From: Balanoglossus misakiensis | Taxonomy: Eukaryota; Hemichordata | NCBI GenBank assembly: GCA_040954595.2 | Contig: CM082596.2 | Span: 6,200,001-6,264,000, forward strand | Length of the DNA stretch: 64,000 nt | Direction of reading: 5' to 3' | Shown: one piece after another, positions 11,440 through 22,675 of the stretch | Numbering within the stretch: the stretch's first letter is position 1 | How the letters are laid out: every line of letters begins with the position of its first letter | Translations under genes and position numbers: made by a program | Notes under the pieces: generated by a model | The model's input: only the letters and a program-made list of their open reading frames with translations | What the model was told of the DNA's origin: nothing | Database searches by the model: none

Positions 11440-12060
11440 GATGAAAGGGTGACCGGTTCGCTGAAGCGAAGGCTTCGCATATCTCGCCGCGAGATCTTCT
11501 GGCTCGCGGGCGAAGTTTTTACAAGAAATACTATCAAACGACATCTCTAGTAGTATCGACATGAAACCAAGCTGGTGAAATCAAATGGGATAATGGCTCC
11601 ATTTAAAACGGCATCAGTTCCGCGGGCTGTCTTGCCTTTCCACAAGACGTGTGTCATTGCCAAAATTGTTCTCATCGACTGGAAATCTATCTAGATAGCC
11701 CTCGCCCGCTCCTGAAGGGCGATTTTTTGTCTTCGATCTGACAGGTTCAGCGGTTCGGTGCATCCACTCGCGGGTGACGTCACGGCGCGGCGCTCAATGC
11801 CTCCATCTCTTTTGTCTCCGCCCCGGTCGCCCCGGCAACCCGAAGCCCGGGCTCCCCGCATCAGCTGGCTGGCAGAACGCCTGAATGCGCCGTATTGTTG
11901 CGCGCAAAATTAAATCCGCGCTACACGAAATTAAATTTTAGTGTATTTGCCGGAGTGTTTAATGGACCCTAAATGGTTGTATTGGTTGGGAATAACGAAA
12001 AAACGTGAACGCCGATCGGAACGGCGACGTTCAGCGCGGCCATTGTTCGCATCGACAAAT
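11440..12060. promoter_or_regulatory. CpG island with CRE and RFX X-box
   Basis: The CpG density is clearly above the surroundings. It contains a full CRE palindrome TGACGTCA at 11775-11782 and GTCGCCCCGGCAAC at 11826-11839, which fits the RFX X-box consensus GTNRCC-N2-RGYAAC at every position. This is the typical make-up of a housekeeping or ciliary promoter. The gene it serves is unclear: a + strand ATG frame at 11962-12228 (90 codons, start MDPKWLYWLGITKKRERRSE) contains a C14 run and is doubtful, and the - strand upstream is not visibly coding. Confidence 0.45.
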
Positions 12061-12147
12061 GAAGACCGTTTATTCACTCGTCAGAAATACACACAAACGC
12101 ATAACAATCCGCGTGTTATTGTTCATCAAACCAATCCTCCGCAAAGT

Positions 12148-12161
12148 CCCCCCCCCCCCCC
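12148..12161. repeat. Poly-C tract, 14 bp
   Basis: An uninterrupted run of 14 C, lying inside an otherwise open + strand frame and arguing against that frame being coding. Confidence 0.85.
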
Positions 12162-12386
12162 TTCTTCACTCAAAAGGAACAGCCGATGGAGCTGGCACCA
12201 TTTTCTTCCTTCCCATTTAATTTTAATGTAACACGGACGCGATTACTGCACTGCATTCATGCTTGTGATGTCATTAGTGCTGTAAATATTTCGTGACAAA
12301 ACGCAACAAAAAAATTGCACACATTTTTCCGGATTTGCTGTAAATTTTGGCGTGAACGTCGTTCGATTCTTGTACAAAGTCGAAGC

Positions 12387-12611
12387 TTAGATGCGCTGGC
12401 TCCAAAATCCGCCGCTGAAAGGTCTCTGCGTTTTAAAATGAAGACGGCGTTTACAATTGAACGACCGTAAGAAGGAACTTCGAAATGGGCTCCAATTGAC
12501 CAAGTCACCTCTGGTTAGTCTCAACTGACGCGATTTATTTCCCGTTGGCAGCGCCGGCACGACAGTGCCTAGGAGGCGAGAACAGAGAATTAATAAAGCG
12601 AAGTGAAACAT
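12387..12611 (-). CDS. Small ORF with signal-peptide-like start
   Basis: A 74-codon frame with A at -3 of its ATG. The start MFHFALLILCSRLLGTVVPA has a hydrophobic core and a small-residue end like a secretory signal peptide with cleavage near residue 20. The rest is basic (CKRR at 53-56) and ends PFSGGFWSQRI, so a small secreted peptide precursor is conceivable. No homologue is recognised, there is one Cys after the signal, and a chance frame is quite possible. Confidence 0.2.
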   Translation of the reverse strand: MFHFALLILCSRLLGTVVPALPTGNKSRQLRLTRGDLVNWSPFRSSFLRSFNCKRRLHFKTQRPFSGGFWSQRI

Positions 12612-15110
12612 TTTTGAATCCTTTTGGTCGTTACTGTTGATTGGTTTCAATGGACACAAGTTCGCGAGGATTTCCCCGAAGCCGGCGTTTCGAGGACGTC
12701 TCAAATCTGTGCTAACTCATTTGCATATTTCTTATTCTCGTAGTCTGGCTGTGTTTTTCTAACGGTCTTGACATAGCAGTGACCTACTTCTCGAAAGAAA
12801 TGTCCCTGGAACGCACCTGCCCGCGGAAGAAAATAGGACACTATCTCCTCCTGTCCTTCCCCCTCGCCCTCTCTCTGATCATACCCTGTGATAATGTGAC
12901 CAGTTCCCCCCTAAAATTTCCCAATGACGTCATCGTAATTTAAGCTCATATGTTCGCGTAATTTTGTGTTGTTGTTGCTTTTAGTGTCTCACACGCGTAA
13001 TTGCGATTGTTAACATCCCTATGAAGTTTGGGGTCGGCGGGTAAAAATTGTGTATTTCAGATTGTAGGAACCACACTGTTTTCTGTCCGTTTTTACCACG
13101 ACCAGAAAACAAGAATATTTGCTGTGAGCGTTTGTGGCACGACTGTTGTCGTATAAAGGTTTTATACAAATGCACAGCGTTGCCAGTTACAAAATATACC
13201 TCCCTAACTTCTGAAATATTTTGTAAACATTTTCCGCTCAGCGAATTGTGTAATGTACCAGGTAACGCACGCTTTACGGTTTAACTGGTATTCAAAATTG
13301 CTTTTCTCAAAACGAGGTACAATTTGCATAATTGCGTTCCTGAGTCACTCACGCCGCATTGATAGACGGGCAGACGAGTTTTATTCACAATTTTCTAAAA
13401 TCATCATTTCTCGCTGCAACCATCGACTTTTGAAATGGTCACAAAAGAAGCCCCGTTTGATTGACAGGTTGGGTCAACACATCAATCCGTCTATTTCCTT
13501 AGCGCTATTCAACATAATTGCTCGCAAAATTACCTTTATTTTTGTTAGATGTCAATTACATTCCTCGTTGGGCTCAAATTTTCTCTTTTCACCGAGTGAG
13601 AACAAAACAACTGCACCACCAAATGAAAATGATAAAATCGAGGCGATTGAAATTACATTCGGTAAATTGTCGTGTCGGGTTTCCAGCACACGGGCGGAAT
13701 TTGATTTGCGGGCTTTGTAACGTCTTTATCGCCCGAACACAAGAGGTACTTTCAACCTCGCCTCTCGTCTAAAATTGAGATATTGAGTTAGAGATTGTGT
13801 CAAATATTCCCGCCGTGTATTGAATTCGTCATTACTTGTCCGCTTCAGTTTTTTTTACTGACATCGATAATCGAGCAATAACACTGCCGTAATATTTTCC
13901 TCGTGTGTGCTGTATTGAAGAATATATTTACCCCGGGTAACGTTTTTTCTCGCATCGATTATCGCGAGATAACAATGCAGACGTCTTGATTAAACATTAC
14001 ATATCGGGCGTGCGAATTCCTGAAGCGAGAAATGGACGCGTTACAGATGCACTCCGCGGCTTGGCTATAAGTTCTGGAATACAACGATATGTTTTCCCGA
14101 AACAAGAAAGAGATTGTAATGTTACTCTTTGCCGATTAAACCACCGTATGCTCGAAAAACATATAGTTATGTTATATGCATATTCATGTTCTTCCATATT
14201 CATTTAACATATATGACACCAAGATATGTACCTGTCCATGGGGCTTTTTTATGTCGAATACAAAAATTGGACCATTTATACGAGATTTCCAACACATCGA
14301 TCGGCCAGGCCACATATAAATGTCTGTCCGTTTAATTATCTTTAGAGGTATTTATTTAACCACTATTTCTAGTCAAGTTTAGCTGATCTAGTGTTCTAAT
14401 CAAAATACATGTATGTGTTAAATGCGCGAAATCAGACTACAGCATTTACAGTTTAGTTTTACTGTGGAACGAAGGAATGAAAGGTTCGATGGCTGGCAAT
14501 ATCGCAATGCCCACCCAAGGAACAAAACACCCCACTTGTGCGCATCTGTTGTATTTTCATCGAAAATACTTCCAGGTTAAGTGTACCACAAGAGAGCGCT
14601 CAAGTATTATTGTTGCACAAATATTTACCACCACAGTTGGTGAAAAGTGACAGTTCGAGGCGATGGCTAGATTCGGCGGGATTATCCACTAGACCCATTG
14701 TCGCCGGCGGGCCGCAGATTGACTCCAACAACGCACTTAAAACGGGCGGAATTGGTATACCTGTTTGGAAAATATCTCAAGCGAAAATGCCGCTAAGCTT
14801 CTGTAATGGTTTGGGCTATTTTAATTAGGAAAACGATATAAACCATAAGATTAAGTCGAATGTAAGTTGTTGGTAGAATTATTTGAAATGTCACCCTGGG
14901 CTTAGGAGGCGCTGTATTCTCTCTTGTCGGTCAATGGATTATAGGAACTTCCAGACATGTCACAATGGATGAGGAAATAGATAGACAGAGTTGATAATGA
15001 GGCATCAGTACAATAAATCTATCAGCATTTATTACATGAATGTATATAGATTCTTTATCCACTCTCATACATGCATACATAGTCTCTTCACTACTATCAA
15101 TGATACATTC
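12612..15110. other. No confident gene
   Basis: The longest frame, 13253-13720 (+, 155 codons), has an ATG but lacks splice support, domain signal and coding-like composition. A motif of about 30 bp, [A/G]CATCGAT(A/T)ATCG..., occurs twice, at 13861 and 13953, about 93 bp apart. The remainder is AT-rich. Confidence 0.35.
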
Positions 15111-15335
15111 ACATACATACATACATACATACATACATACATACATACATACATACATACATACATACATACATACATACATACATACATACATACATAC
15201 ATACATACATACATACATACGCACGCACGCACACAGACGTCGACAGACAGACAGACAGACAGACTGACAGACACACACACACACACACTCACTCACTCAC
15301 TCACTCACTCACTCACTCACTCACTCACACACAGA
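15111..15335. repeat. Compound microsatellite (ATAC)n-(GACA)n-(AC)n-(ACTC)n
   Basis: Perfect ATAC units run 15111-15220 (about 27 copies), then a few GCAC units, GACA units from 15242, an AC run, and ACTC units to about 15327. Long Tyr/Ile/His/Thr-repeat and Cys/Val/Met-repeat open frames on both strands come from the array and are not genes. Confidence 0.97.
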
Positions 15336-18066
15336 AATACACAAGAAAGCCTTGAGTGCGACAATTCAGACGTCAACTCAAAATATACAAGACACTTCGT
15401 TTTCCCCAAAACAGTTCTCACGGCTGCATGTAACTATCCAATTTTCTTAAATTTATTAAAGACGCGGTGATTAAGATTTTAAGATATCTGAGGTCTTCTT
15501 GGCATGACAAAAATTCCAAGATTTCAATTAAAGACGGCAAGGAAAGTTGAAGCTATGTGTTAGGAAATGCTTCCCGTTGCGTTTATACAGATTTGTCCCA
15601 TGTTCGGCTGGTTGTCAATGAAACCGAAAAGGGGCCACTTGAGTTGAAAAATCCTCTCCGTCGCTTAGAAAGAAATATATTTTTAACATTGTTTACGCGC
15701 ACGGTCTCTCGTTACACGGTCACTTTGCATTGTTTACGGTTGTCCAAGTGTTCGGTATGGTCTGGGCGCGGTACGGGAGACCAAACGCTCCATCCGCGGA
15801 GTCCGGCTTCAAAAGTCGCGATAAAACAACGCCGAATTCCGCACGTGTTTGTTGATAACGCCGTGGGCCTTTGCCGAGGATGTTATGACTGAGCCGTGTG
15901 GTGGTGGCTGACGCAAAGTGCTGCGATGTCTGCGCCGTTTCCAAGCTGATAAAATACTCTGTGTGTCGTATATACTTTCTTTTATCTGCAAGTGTTGTCT
16001 GGAATATTAAAGCCATGGTTTTTACTTTTAGCAGACGTTCGTCACAGCTGTGCGTGTAGTTTGCTTTCATATTTTCACAATATGGTGCTTTTCATAAACT
16101 TGGTAGGGCTGCAGCGTTCTTCGGGAAGGCGGTTGAGGCCTACTGTTAAATTTATAATCCAAATTCCGGGGTGTTTCTTTTAATAAAAGCACATACAGTA
16201 TAAAATCACGTGATAACATGTATAATAGCTATGTCAGATAGTTACACAAGTGGGATCACTAAATAGTCACGTGTTCTTGTGAAATACACTCGTAAAAATT
16301 CAGCCTCCGGGGCACGGCAGTATTTCAAGAAATCCTTCCGCTTTCACTCGGTGATTAGGCGAGATCCGGGCGAGTTTACTGACCAGATCCATATATTAAA
16401 ATCGCGCACCCTCTCCGGACAACGCCCAGGCTGCTGCCGTAAAAGAGGGCAGTAGCTTACGGCGATCGGCTGTTTTCTTACGCTCCATAGATCACACAGC
16501 CACTACCATCAGTGATAATTGATCCTTAGAATATAAACACCCCGTATGGAGAAGAACTGATGGGCTAGTTGACCAATAAACCACAAGTAGGGAAGGCCGG
16601 TGTTGTGTTTCATCTACCTACATCTATGAGCCGTATTGAATTACTCTCTTTGTTTTTTTTTAACTGCTGAGAAACACGTGAAGCAAATACACACACACAC
16701 CCTATAAAAAGCTGAATTGAAGTAAGGGATTGTACGAATATAATCAGAGGGAGGGTTGGAGTAATAAAGGGGATGTCATTTCAGTAAGTATCGCGCTGGG
16801 GGGGGGTGTCAATTTCAAGTGTTCAGTGAGAATCTTACTTTCTAAACACTTTGGGTCATTTTAATGATCGGGATTTTTTTTTTGCAATGCGCTCCGACAT
16901 CATTTTCCAAAATACAATGTAAAACTGACAGTTAGAAAAGCTGGTGATATATAGTATACTCTTAAGAAAAATACAGTTTAGTATGGAAGGGTAAAATCAA
17001 CGAATTTCCCTGTCTGGGCATATCCACCACGAGGAGGCGCTGTTGATTCAACTACAAGTGATACTGATAGATACCAGCTGCGTGGGATGAAGGCACAGAT
17101 ACCACAAACAAAAGTATTCGAGAGAGTCCTTTGTCTGAACATTTGTATAGATGCGTCCGGGTCAAGGGTCAGTTGTTTTGTGAAATTCACTTTTTACGTA
17201 ACAGCAGGGTCACTTACGAGTTAATTGCAAAAGGGCAAACTTGAACCCCACACGAGGAAAAAAACTAAAAGGGGCTTGGTTTCTTCAAAAGCGGAATTTG
17301 TGGAACACTCTGAGGTAGAAGTGGATGAAGGTATTTGGATAATTTTCCGATTTTTTAAGTGTATCTTTCTTCCAGGGGGCGACGCATTCCCGTCGATGTT
17401 TTTCAACGCTTTTAACGGAAACGTGAACTGTCTGTATGGGTGTGTGTGTGTTTACTCTGTCCACTTAGAGAAAGCACTCTCGCCTCCGTCGGCAAACATC
17501 GCTGAAGGGTTCCGCTCAGTGGCTCAAAACAGTGGCAAATTGAACACGCCACTTGTGGAAGTGTAACTTCATTTCGGGCCAATCATGTCAAATATGTCCG
17601 CCGGTCCATCGACACAGATTCCTTCAAGGGGTGTTCAAGTTATAAAATGACATCGTGGCCTGTATCGTGTGTCGTGTAAATTTGCCAGCGATGGCCGCCA
17701 TTATATATACGTAGTTGTTCACAAGTGTTTTACATTGAAAATATACTTTTGTTTCGATACGTGTAAATACTAAACTGATGAAATTTACCGATAGTTTTGT
17801 CTCACAGTACCATTTTTGTTGTGAGAAAACAGTATTCTCGGACAGACATGAAATAGCGGCTGTGTGTTATTTCTTCAATCACGTGTAACAAGTATTTTCC
17901 CACACAAGGGGCCCGCCTGTATCTCATACATATACAAGACTTTGGGGGGGGGGGGGATATGACGTTTGCAAAATAGTTGGTAGACATCTATTTGACTGTT
18001 TGCAAATTTCATACTGAAGCTACGCATGCAGCAATGTGCATCGATATAGATGGAATGGACACCTTT
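15336..18066. other. No supported gene; upstream flank of the LRR-caspase gene
   Basis: Overlapping frames occur on both strands at 15557-16070 and on the + strand at 17225-17566. The latter contains a donor and an acceptor only 45 bp apart and in frame, so it gives no evidence of splicing. G runs lie at 16798 and 17944-17956. A possible acceptor, TTGATTCTTATTAG, ends at about 18084 and may define a 5' UTR exon of the next gene. Confidence 0.4.
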
Positions 18067-18150
18067 TTATTTGATTCTTATTAGCATAACAATGTACATT
18101 CCATGATCCAACAGGGGCCCGGAGGTGTGTACATGTACATGTAACCGGCC

Positions 18151-19976
18151 ATGGATACCGAATTCGATCTCCGCGCAGGCGACCTGAGCACCCTTCCCAT
18201 GGTGCTTTTCAGGACGACGTCCAAGAAGATCGTCCAACTGGACCTCAGCGTCAACCGCCTCACCACGCTGCCATGGCAACTGTCCGACTTCACCCGGCTC
18301 CGCACCATCCTTCTGCGCTGCAACGAATTCCGAGAAATTCCACCGGTGCTGTTCAAAATGGCGGATCTGACTCACCTGGACGTCAGCAACAACCGCCTGA
18401 CTTCTGTCCAGGATTTCATAGCCTGTCTGAAAAACTTACAAGTGCTCAACTTGAGTTTCAATAAAATAGGCGACTTGCCGTCGAACTTTGGCGGCAGTTT
18501 CGCCAGGATGAAGACGCTGGACCTCAGCAACAACGAGCTGAGCGAGATCCCGGAAGACCTGTGCGAGATCAAAACTTTGGAAGTTTTCAACATCGGTAAC
18601 AATAACATCACGAAGCTTCCCGAGGACCTCGCGAAATTGGCCAATCTGAGAGTTCTTGGAATTGAAGGGAATGTGCTCATGGACTTCCCCGAATGCGTCT
18701 GCAGGCTGTCAAATCTCACAGAACTGAAAGCAAGCAATAACAGTTTCCAGTCCATCCCTGATCACTTCGGGAAGAACTTGTCGCGCCTGGAGGAGTTGTT
18801 GCTGAGCGACAACAACCTGAAGACTCTCCCGGACAGTATCTGCGATCTTGTGAATCTGACGACGCTGGACTTGCGAAATAACAAACTTCGGAGGCTACCG
18901 GCGAATTTCGGAAACCTGGAAAACCTGGGGAACGTCGAGGACAGTCATTTCAGCGTGGAACACAACCCTCTGGAAGACCCGCCCCTGGAGATCTGCCTGC
19001 GCGGCATCGACGTCATCCGCGAGTACCAATCAGGCAGCGGCTTCATGGCGCTGCGCAAGAAGGTGGCGGAGAGGCAAAAACTGAAGAGGTCCGAAGTGAC
19101 GTCAAGTACCTTGTCGCTGGCGTCCAACGCGTCGACCGTGTGCGACAAAGAGTACAGCATGGAGCGAAGGCTGCGCGGGATTGCAATTCTCATCGATAAC
19201 TTGGGAGTTTACAACACTGTCACTGGAAACGAGTCTGACTCCGGTAAGACAATCAACAGGTGGTTGCCATCATGATTCAGCCGGACCATTTTCCGCGCAG
19301 CTGCCCGAAATTTTTTGCTTCAAACTTGCTTTTCTGTGCATTCTCTTTTTCTTCCGCTCTTATCAATTTTTTTAATAATATTATTTACTTATTTCTCTTT
19401 ACAGAAAAGCTGTTTCAAGTGTTCACTAAGCTTGGATTCGTAGTTCGCCTGTACACAGACAGAACCTCGGAGGAAATCAGCCACATAATGGAAGTGGTTG
19501 GCATGGAGGACCACTCCCAATTCGACAGCATGCTGGCGTGCTTCATCTCTCACGGCTCCCCGGACATGATCTTCGGCTACGACTCCCTCCCCGTGCCCTT
19601 CCTGGACCTGGTGAAGCCGGTGACGGCCCGGCGGTGCCCGTCGCTCGCCGGGAAGCCCAAGATATTCCTGTCGCACCTCTGCCTGGAGGAGCAGAGCATC
19701 GACGACATCATCGACATGACCCCGGAAGTCCAGCTCCTCCCGAAGTCGAAGAACTGGGAGGACTTCATCTTCTGTTTCAACATCTTCTACCAGCTGGGGT
19801 CGCTGCAGAGGACCGTGTACATGGAAAAGCTGGTTTCCTTCTTACAAGAGCATCCTCCGGACAAGGACTTGAAGCAGACCTTGCGTGACGTCATCGATTC
19901 GGCGGCCGAAGAGACGACGTCACGACTCGTCTTTGCCCCGTTTTCGACACTGAAGAAGAAAATCATATTGAAGTAA
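18151..19976 (+). CDS. LRR-caspase fusion protein, probable pseudo- or altered-specificity caspase
   Basis: Two exons, 18151-19243 and 19405-19976, are joined by a phase-1 GT-AG intron of 161 bp, giving 554 residues. The ATG (GCCATGG) has an in-frame TAA 6 nt upstream. Residues ~25-280 are about ten 23-residue leucine-rich repeats (LxxLxLxxNxLxxLP) closing with NPLEDPPLEIC, as in PIDD1/SHOC2-like proteins. After a Ser/Lys linker (~300-335), residues ~339-554 form a caspase p20-p10 fold: RGIAILIDN (342-350), LGF (374-376), catalytic His in SHG (H414), CPSLAGKPKIF (442-452) and catalytic Cys C457. The pocket is altered: QACRG is HLCLE, and the p10 SWR position reads SLQ; R342 is kept. There is no DED, CARD or death domain, and a short p20-p10 linker with Asp residues. 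A cytosolic sensor or scaffold in cell death or immunity is inferred. The closest known logic is PIDD-type LRRs and c-FLIP-type inactive caspases. Confidence 0.9.
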
Positions 19977-20537
19977 AAATCAAGAGTTTGTATCGGAGCT
20001 AGTGGAATGGGAAACAGATAATCAAGCGTTGGTAAACTTAAATTATCTCTCCAGTACCAGCCAAACTGACAATCAACACTGACGGGTCGTACGATGCTGT
20101 ATACATAATACATGTATGATGCACGACTGTGGGATTTTAAACATAAAGCCTTGAAAATTAATTAAATCGTTTACAAGTTATTTTAGTGCAGAGAGTGTGA
20201 TTTTAATGAGGGGTAAATCACGTAGAGACGAGATTAACAACTCTTTACTAAAATATCTGATGGAATATATGGTTCTTAACAAGAAATTTACTTAATGAAT
20301 AATTAATTTGTGCGGATTAAATTAAAGTAATGAAAGTCAGATGCAATTGATTAATACGAGAGAATATTCGTAGTGAGTCCAGTTTTTTGGATACATGTAA
20401 TTTGATCATGTATTTCATAATGCAATCATTTGAGATTTGTAAATGATTACAAGTAAGCGAGTGTATGCATAACTTGCCAAGGAAAGCAACTGTTTCTCCC
20501 AGTCACTGACAGTGAACGAACGTGGTGGCTGAAAAAT

Positions 20538-20543
20538 AATAAA
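20538..20543 (+). terminator. AATAAA polyadenylation signal for the LRR-caspase gene
   Basis: This canonical hexamer lies 562 bp after the stop codon, the first clear AATAAA on the + strand downstream. A CATAAA variant at about 20140 could give a shorter 3' UTR. Confidence 0.45.
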
Positions 20544-21534
20544 ACTGACAGCTGTCAATTGTCAAATAACAATTTCATGTATGATATTTATTATTATACG
20601 CAAGTGGGACATGTCAAGTTTCGTATAACTTGTGTTAATGTTGAAGAATGTAGACATATTACAAACAACTGACATTTCAAAACCATTGATAGAGGGCGCT
20701 AAGTGATTATCATCAACGTGAGTTATAGTGCGCATGTCTGTACGAGCACCACATTTTCAACATCGTAAAATGTTTACATTTTTGTTCGTTCGTTGACAGT
20801 CAATTTTTAGTTTTTTTTTTCGATAAATGTGTCTGTGGTTCCACTATAACCGCGCTATTTTATCAGTTGGATAAATTAATTTGAGTATGTTTCAAAAGCC
20901 GTACCAACCGCGTTGGAATTGGAACGGTCTGTTGCCAGCTGGATTTTAGGACCAAGCCAGGAACATGGAAGATGGATGCGTGTGTGTCCGAGTCCTAGGT
21001 GTAGTTGTAGTTAGACTAGACGAGTTTACTGCGATATTCAAGACTAGGGAAGCAAGGTTAGTAGGTTAGACTCTGCGAGTCATTAACCGACGCTTGCGAG
21101 CATCTTTTTTGTGCGAACCGGGAGTGTGGACGACTTGAACAGCTGACAGGTGTTCGCGTATGACCTACACTGTATATGTTGTGATTGCGTAATGTAGGTG
21201 GGTACCTGGGGCATGAGATGTTGGACCATCACCAGAAACCGACCGTATTTGCGTGTTATTGTGTCTATTCTATCATTTTTAAAGGTTCTTATTTAGTTTT
21301 TTATAAACTCGTTTGAAATTTTGATTATTTTAAAAGTTGTCAACGTGTCGTCAAATACGGGATACGAAATTTGTCAGGCAACAAACAGCGCATGCTTTAC
21401 ATAGAAGTGAACGACTCGCGAATTTTTAGTGTGTAATGTTTGTTCATTTTACACCGTTTTCAGTTTTTACAACGTACGCCTGATCACGTCGCACAAAATT
21501 GAGATGAAGTGTTGTGAAGTGATGCAGATCAACA
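20544..21534. other. Intergenic gap between convergent genes
   Basis: AT-rich DNA between the + strand poly(A) signal at 20538 and the - strand one at 21535. No frames or motifs of note were seen. Confidence 0.5.
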
Positions 21535-21540
21535 TTTATT
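21535..21540 (-). terminator. AATAAA on the - strand, likely end of the 22.4-30.7 kb gene
   Basis: TTTATT on the + strand reads AATAAA on the - strand, about 880 bp past the predicted stop at 22420. I saw no closer canonical or ATTAAA hexamer, so the 3' UTR is probably long. Confidence 0.35.
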
Positions 21541-22419
21541 CTATCATGTACATTGCTTGCACGTGAAAGACATCACATTTGGTAAAAGAAAACGGATTCG
21601 CAATCACATATGCGGTTGATAATATGAGCATGATAAACAAAATAAATTTCAGAAGTGTGTCTGAGGGCGCCATGTTACCATCATCCCCATCCTTCAAAGA
21701 TAATTATGCTAAATACAACTAATATTCTGAGTTTTAGATACATAATACATTACTGTAAGTACTCAATACTCTAAAATAGGTTTTCGATATTAAATTAACT
21801 CATGCAACTTGGTCTTGACCATAATACATAATACCCAAAGAAAAAACATTAGAAAACGGTCCTACCGATAATTATCAACTTTCTACATAATCACTAGCTA
21901 ACCAAAAATGGTGGGAATGTAAGCTGAAAACTCCCATTGAAAGTTCAGCAAGAAACAAACTTTCTATTTACAAAATATCTATGTCTCTGACAGCATATGA
22001 TATGCAAGTCCTAAATCTGTTACACATTCGGAGCTGACAAAATAAAGAAAATGTCCATATGAGTCCGGGCCCTGCAGCTTAGAGTCAAAATATCTGACAC
22101 TTCTGGAGTCCAATATCCATTTTAGTGTGCCACTTGAGTTAGTTTTGAAAACCATCACAATAGTAAATATAACGAATATCCATTATTATTAATCCAATAG
22201 ACAATGTCTTCAGGCATGGTAACCTCTCGTCTTTTGTCCAAAGCCACGAACAAGTTGAGAAAAAAAACGCCACTGGAAATCCCTTCGACAGTCTTGCTTG
22301 GTGCTGAAGATGTCTCGCAGGTATGTGATTTTCATTTCTCTGTGTACCACCATGACAGCTTCGCATTTTCTGAGCATCACAGAGGGTTGACCCAGTCACG
22401 AGAACACACAGTTTCAACA

Positions 22420-22639
22420 CTACCTCAGCGTCGTGTCCTGTCTTTTCAGTTTCATTCTCAACCAGTTGGTGGGTGCCACACAGTGAATTGTAAATTCCCT
22501 TGAGTAGGGTCCATTGAAAGAGTTGCCAGCCTGCAGTAGACAATCACAGTGAAATAGAACATTTTTTCGCTGATCAGTCAGTTTGATTTGCATACAATAT
22601 TCCATAGTCTTCTTCATCATCATTGATATAATCACTACC

Positions 22640-22675
<36 letters not shown>

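Noticed and set aside
13253-13720. 155-codon + strand ORF
   Set aside because: Composition is not protein-like (Arg/Ser/Ile-rich, from AT-rich DNA), it has no splice partners or motif, and a second frame is open alongside.
14931-15470. Long Tyr-Ile-His-Thr and Val-Cys-Met repeat frames on both strands
   Set aside because: They are translations of the compound ATAC/GACA/AC/ACTC microsatellite.
17262-17440. Two exons separated by a 45-bp intron
   Set aside because: A 45-bp intron is too short for most animals and is an in-frame multiple of three, so the open frame itself gives no evidence of splicing.
19260-19404. Start of the second caspase ORF inside the intron
   Set aside because: This part lies in the intron upstream of the TTTACAG acceptor. 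The residues before position 19405 (T/F-rich) are not part of the protein.
19389-19888. Overlapping Arg/Pro-rich frames on both strands
   Set aside because: Shadows of the GC-rich caspase exon.
22139-22543. 134-codon - strand frame at the end of the six-exon gene
   Set aside because: The in-phase reading from the strong TCTACTGCAG acceptor at 22531 stops at 22420; this frame is out of phase with it. Extra acceptors near 22300 are weaker.
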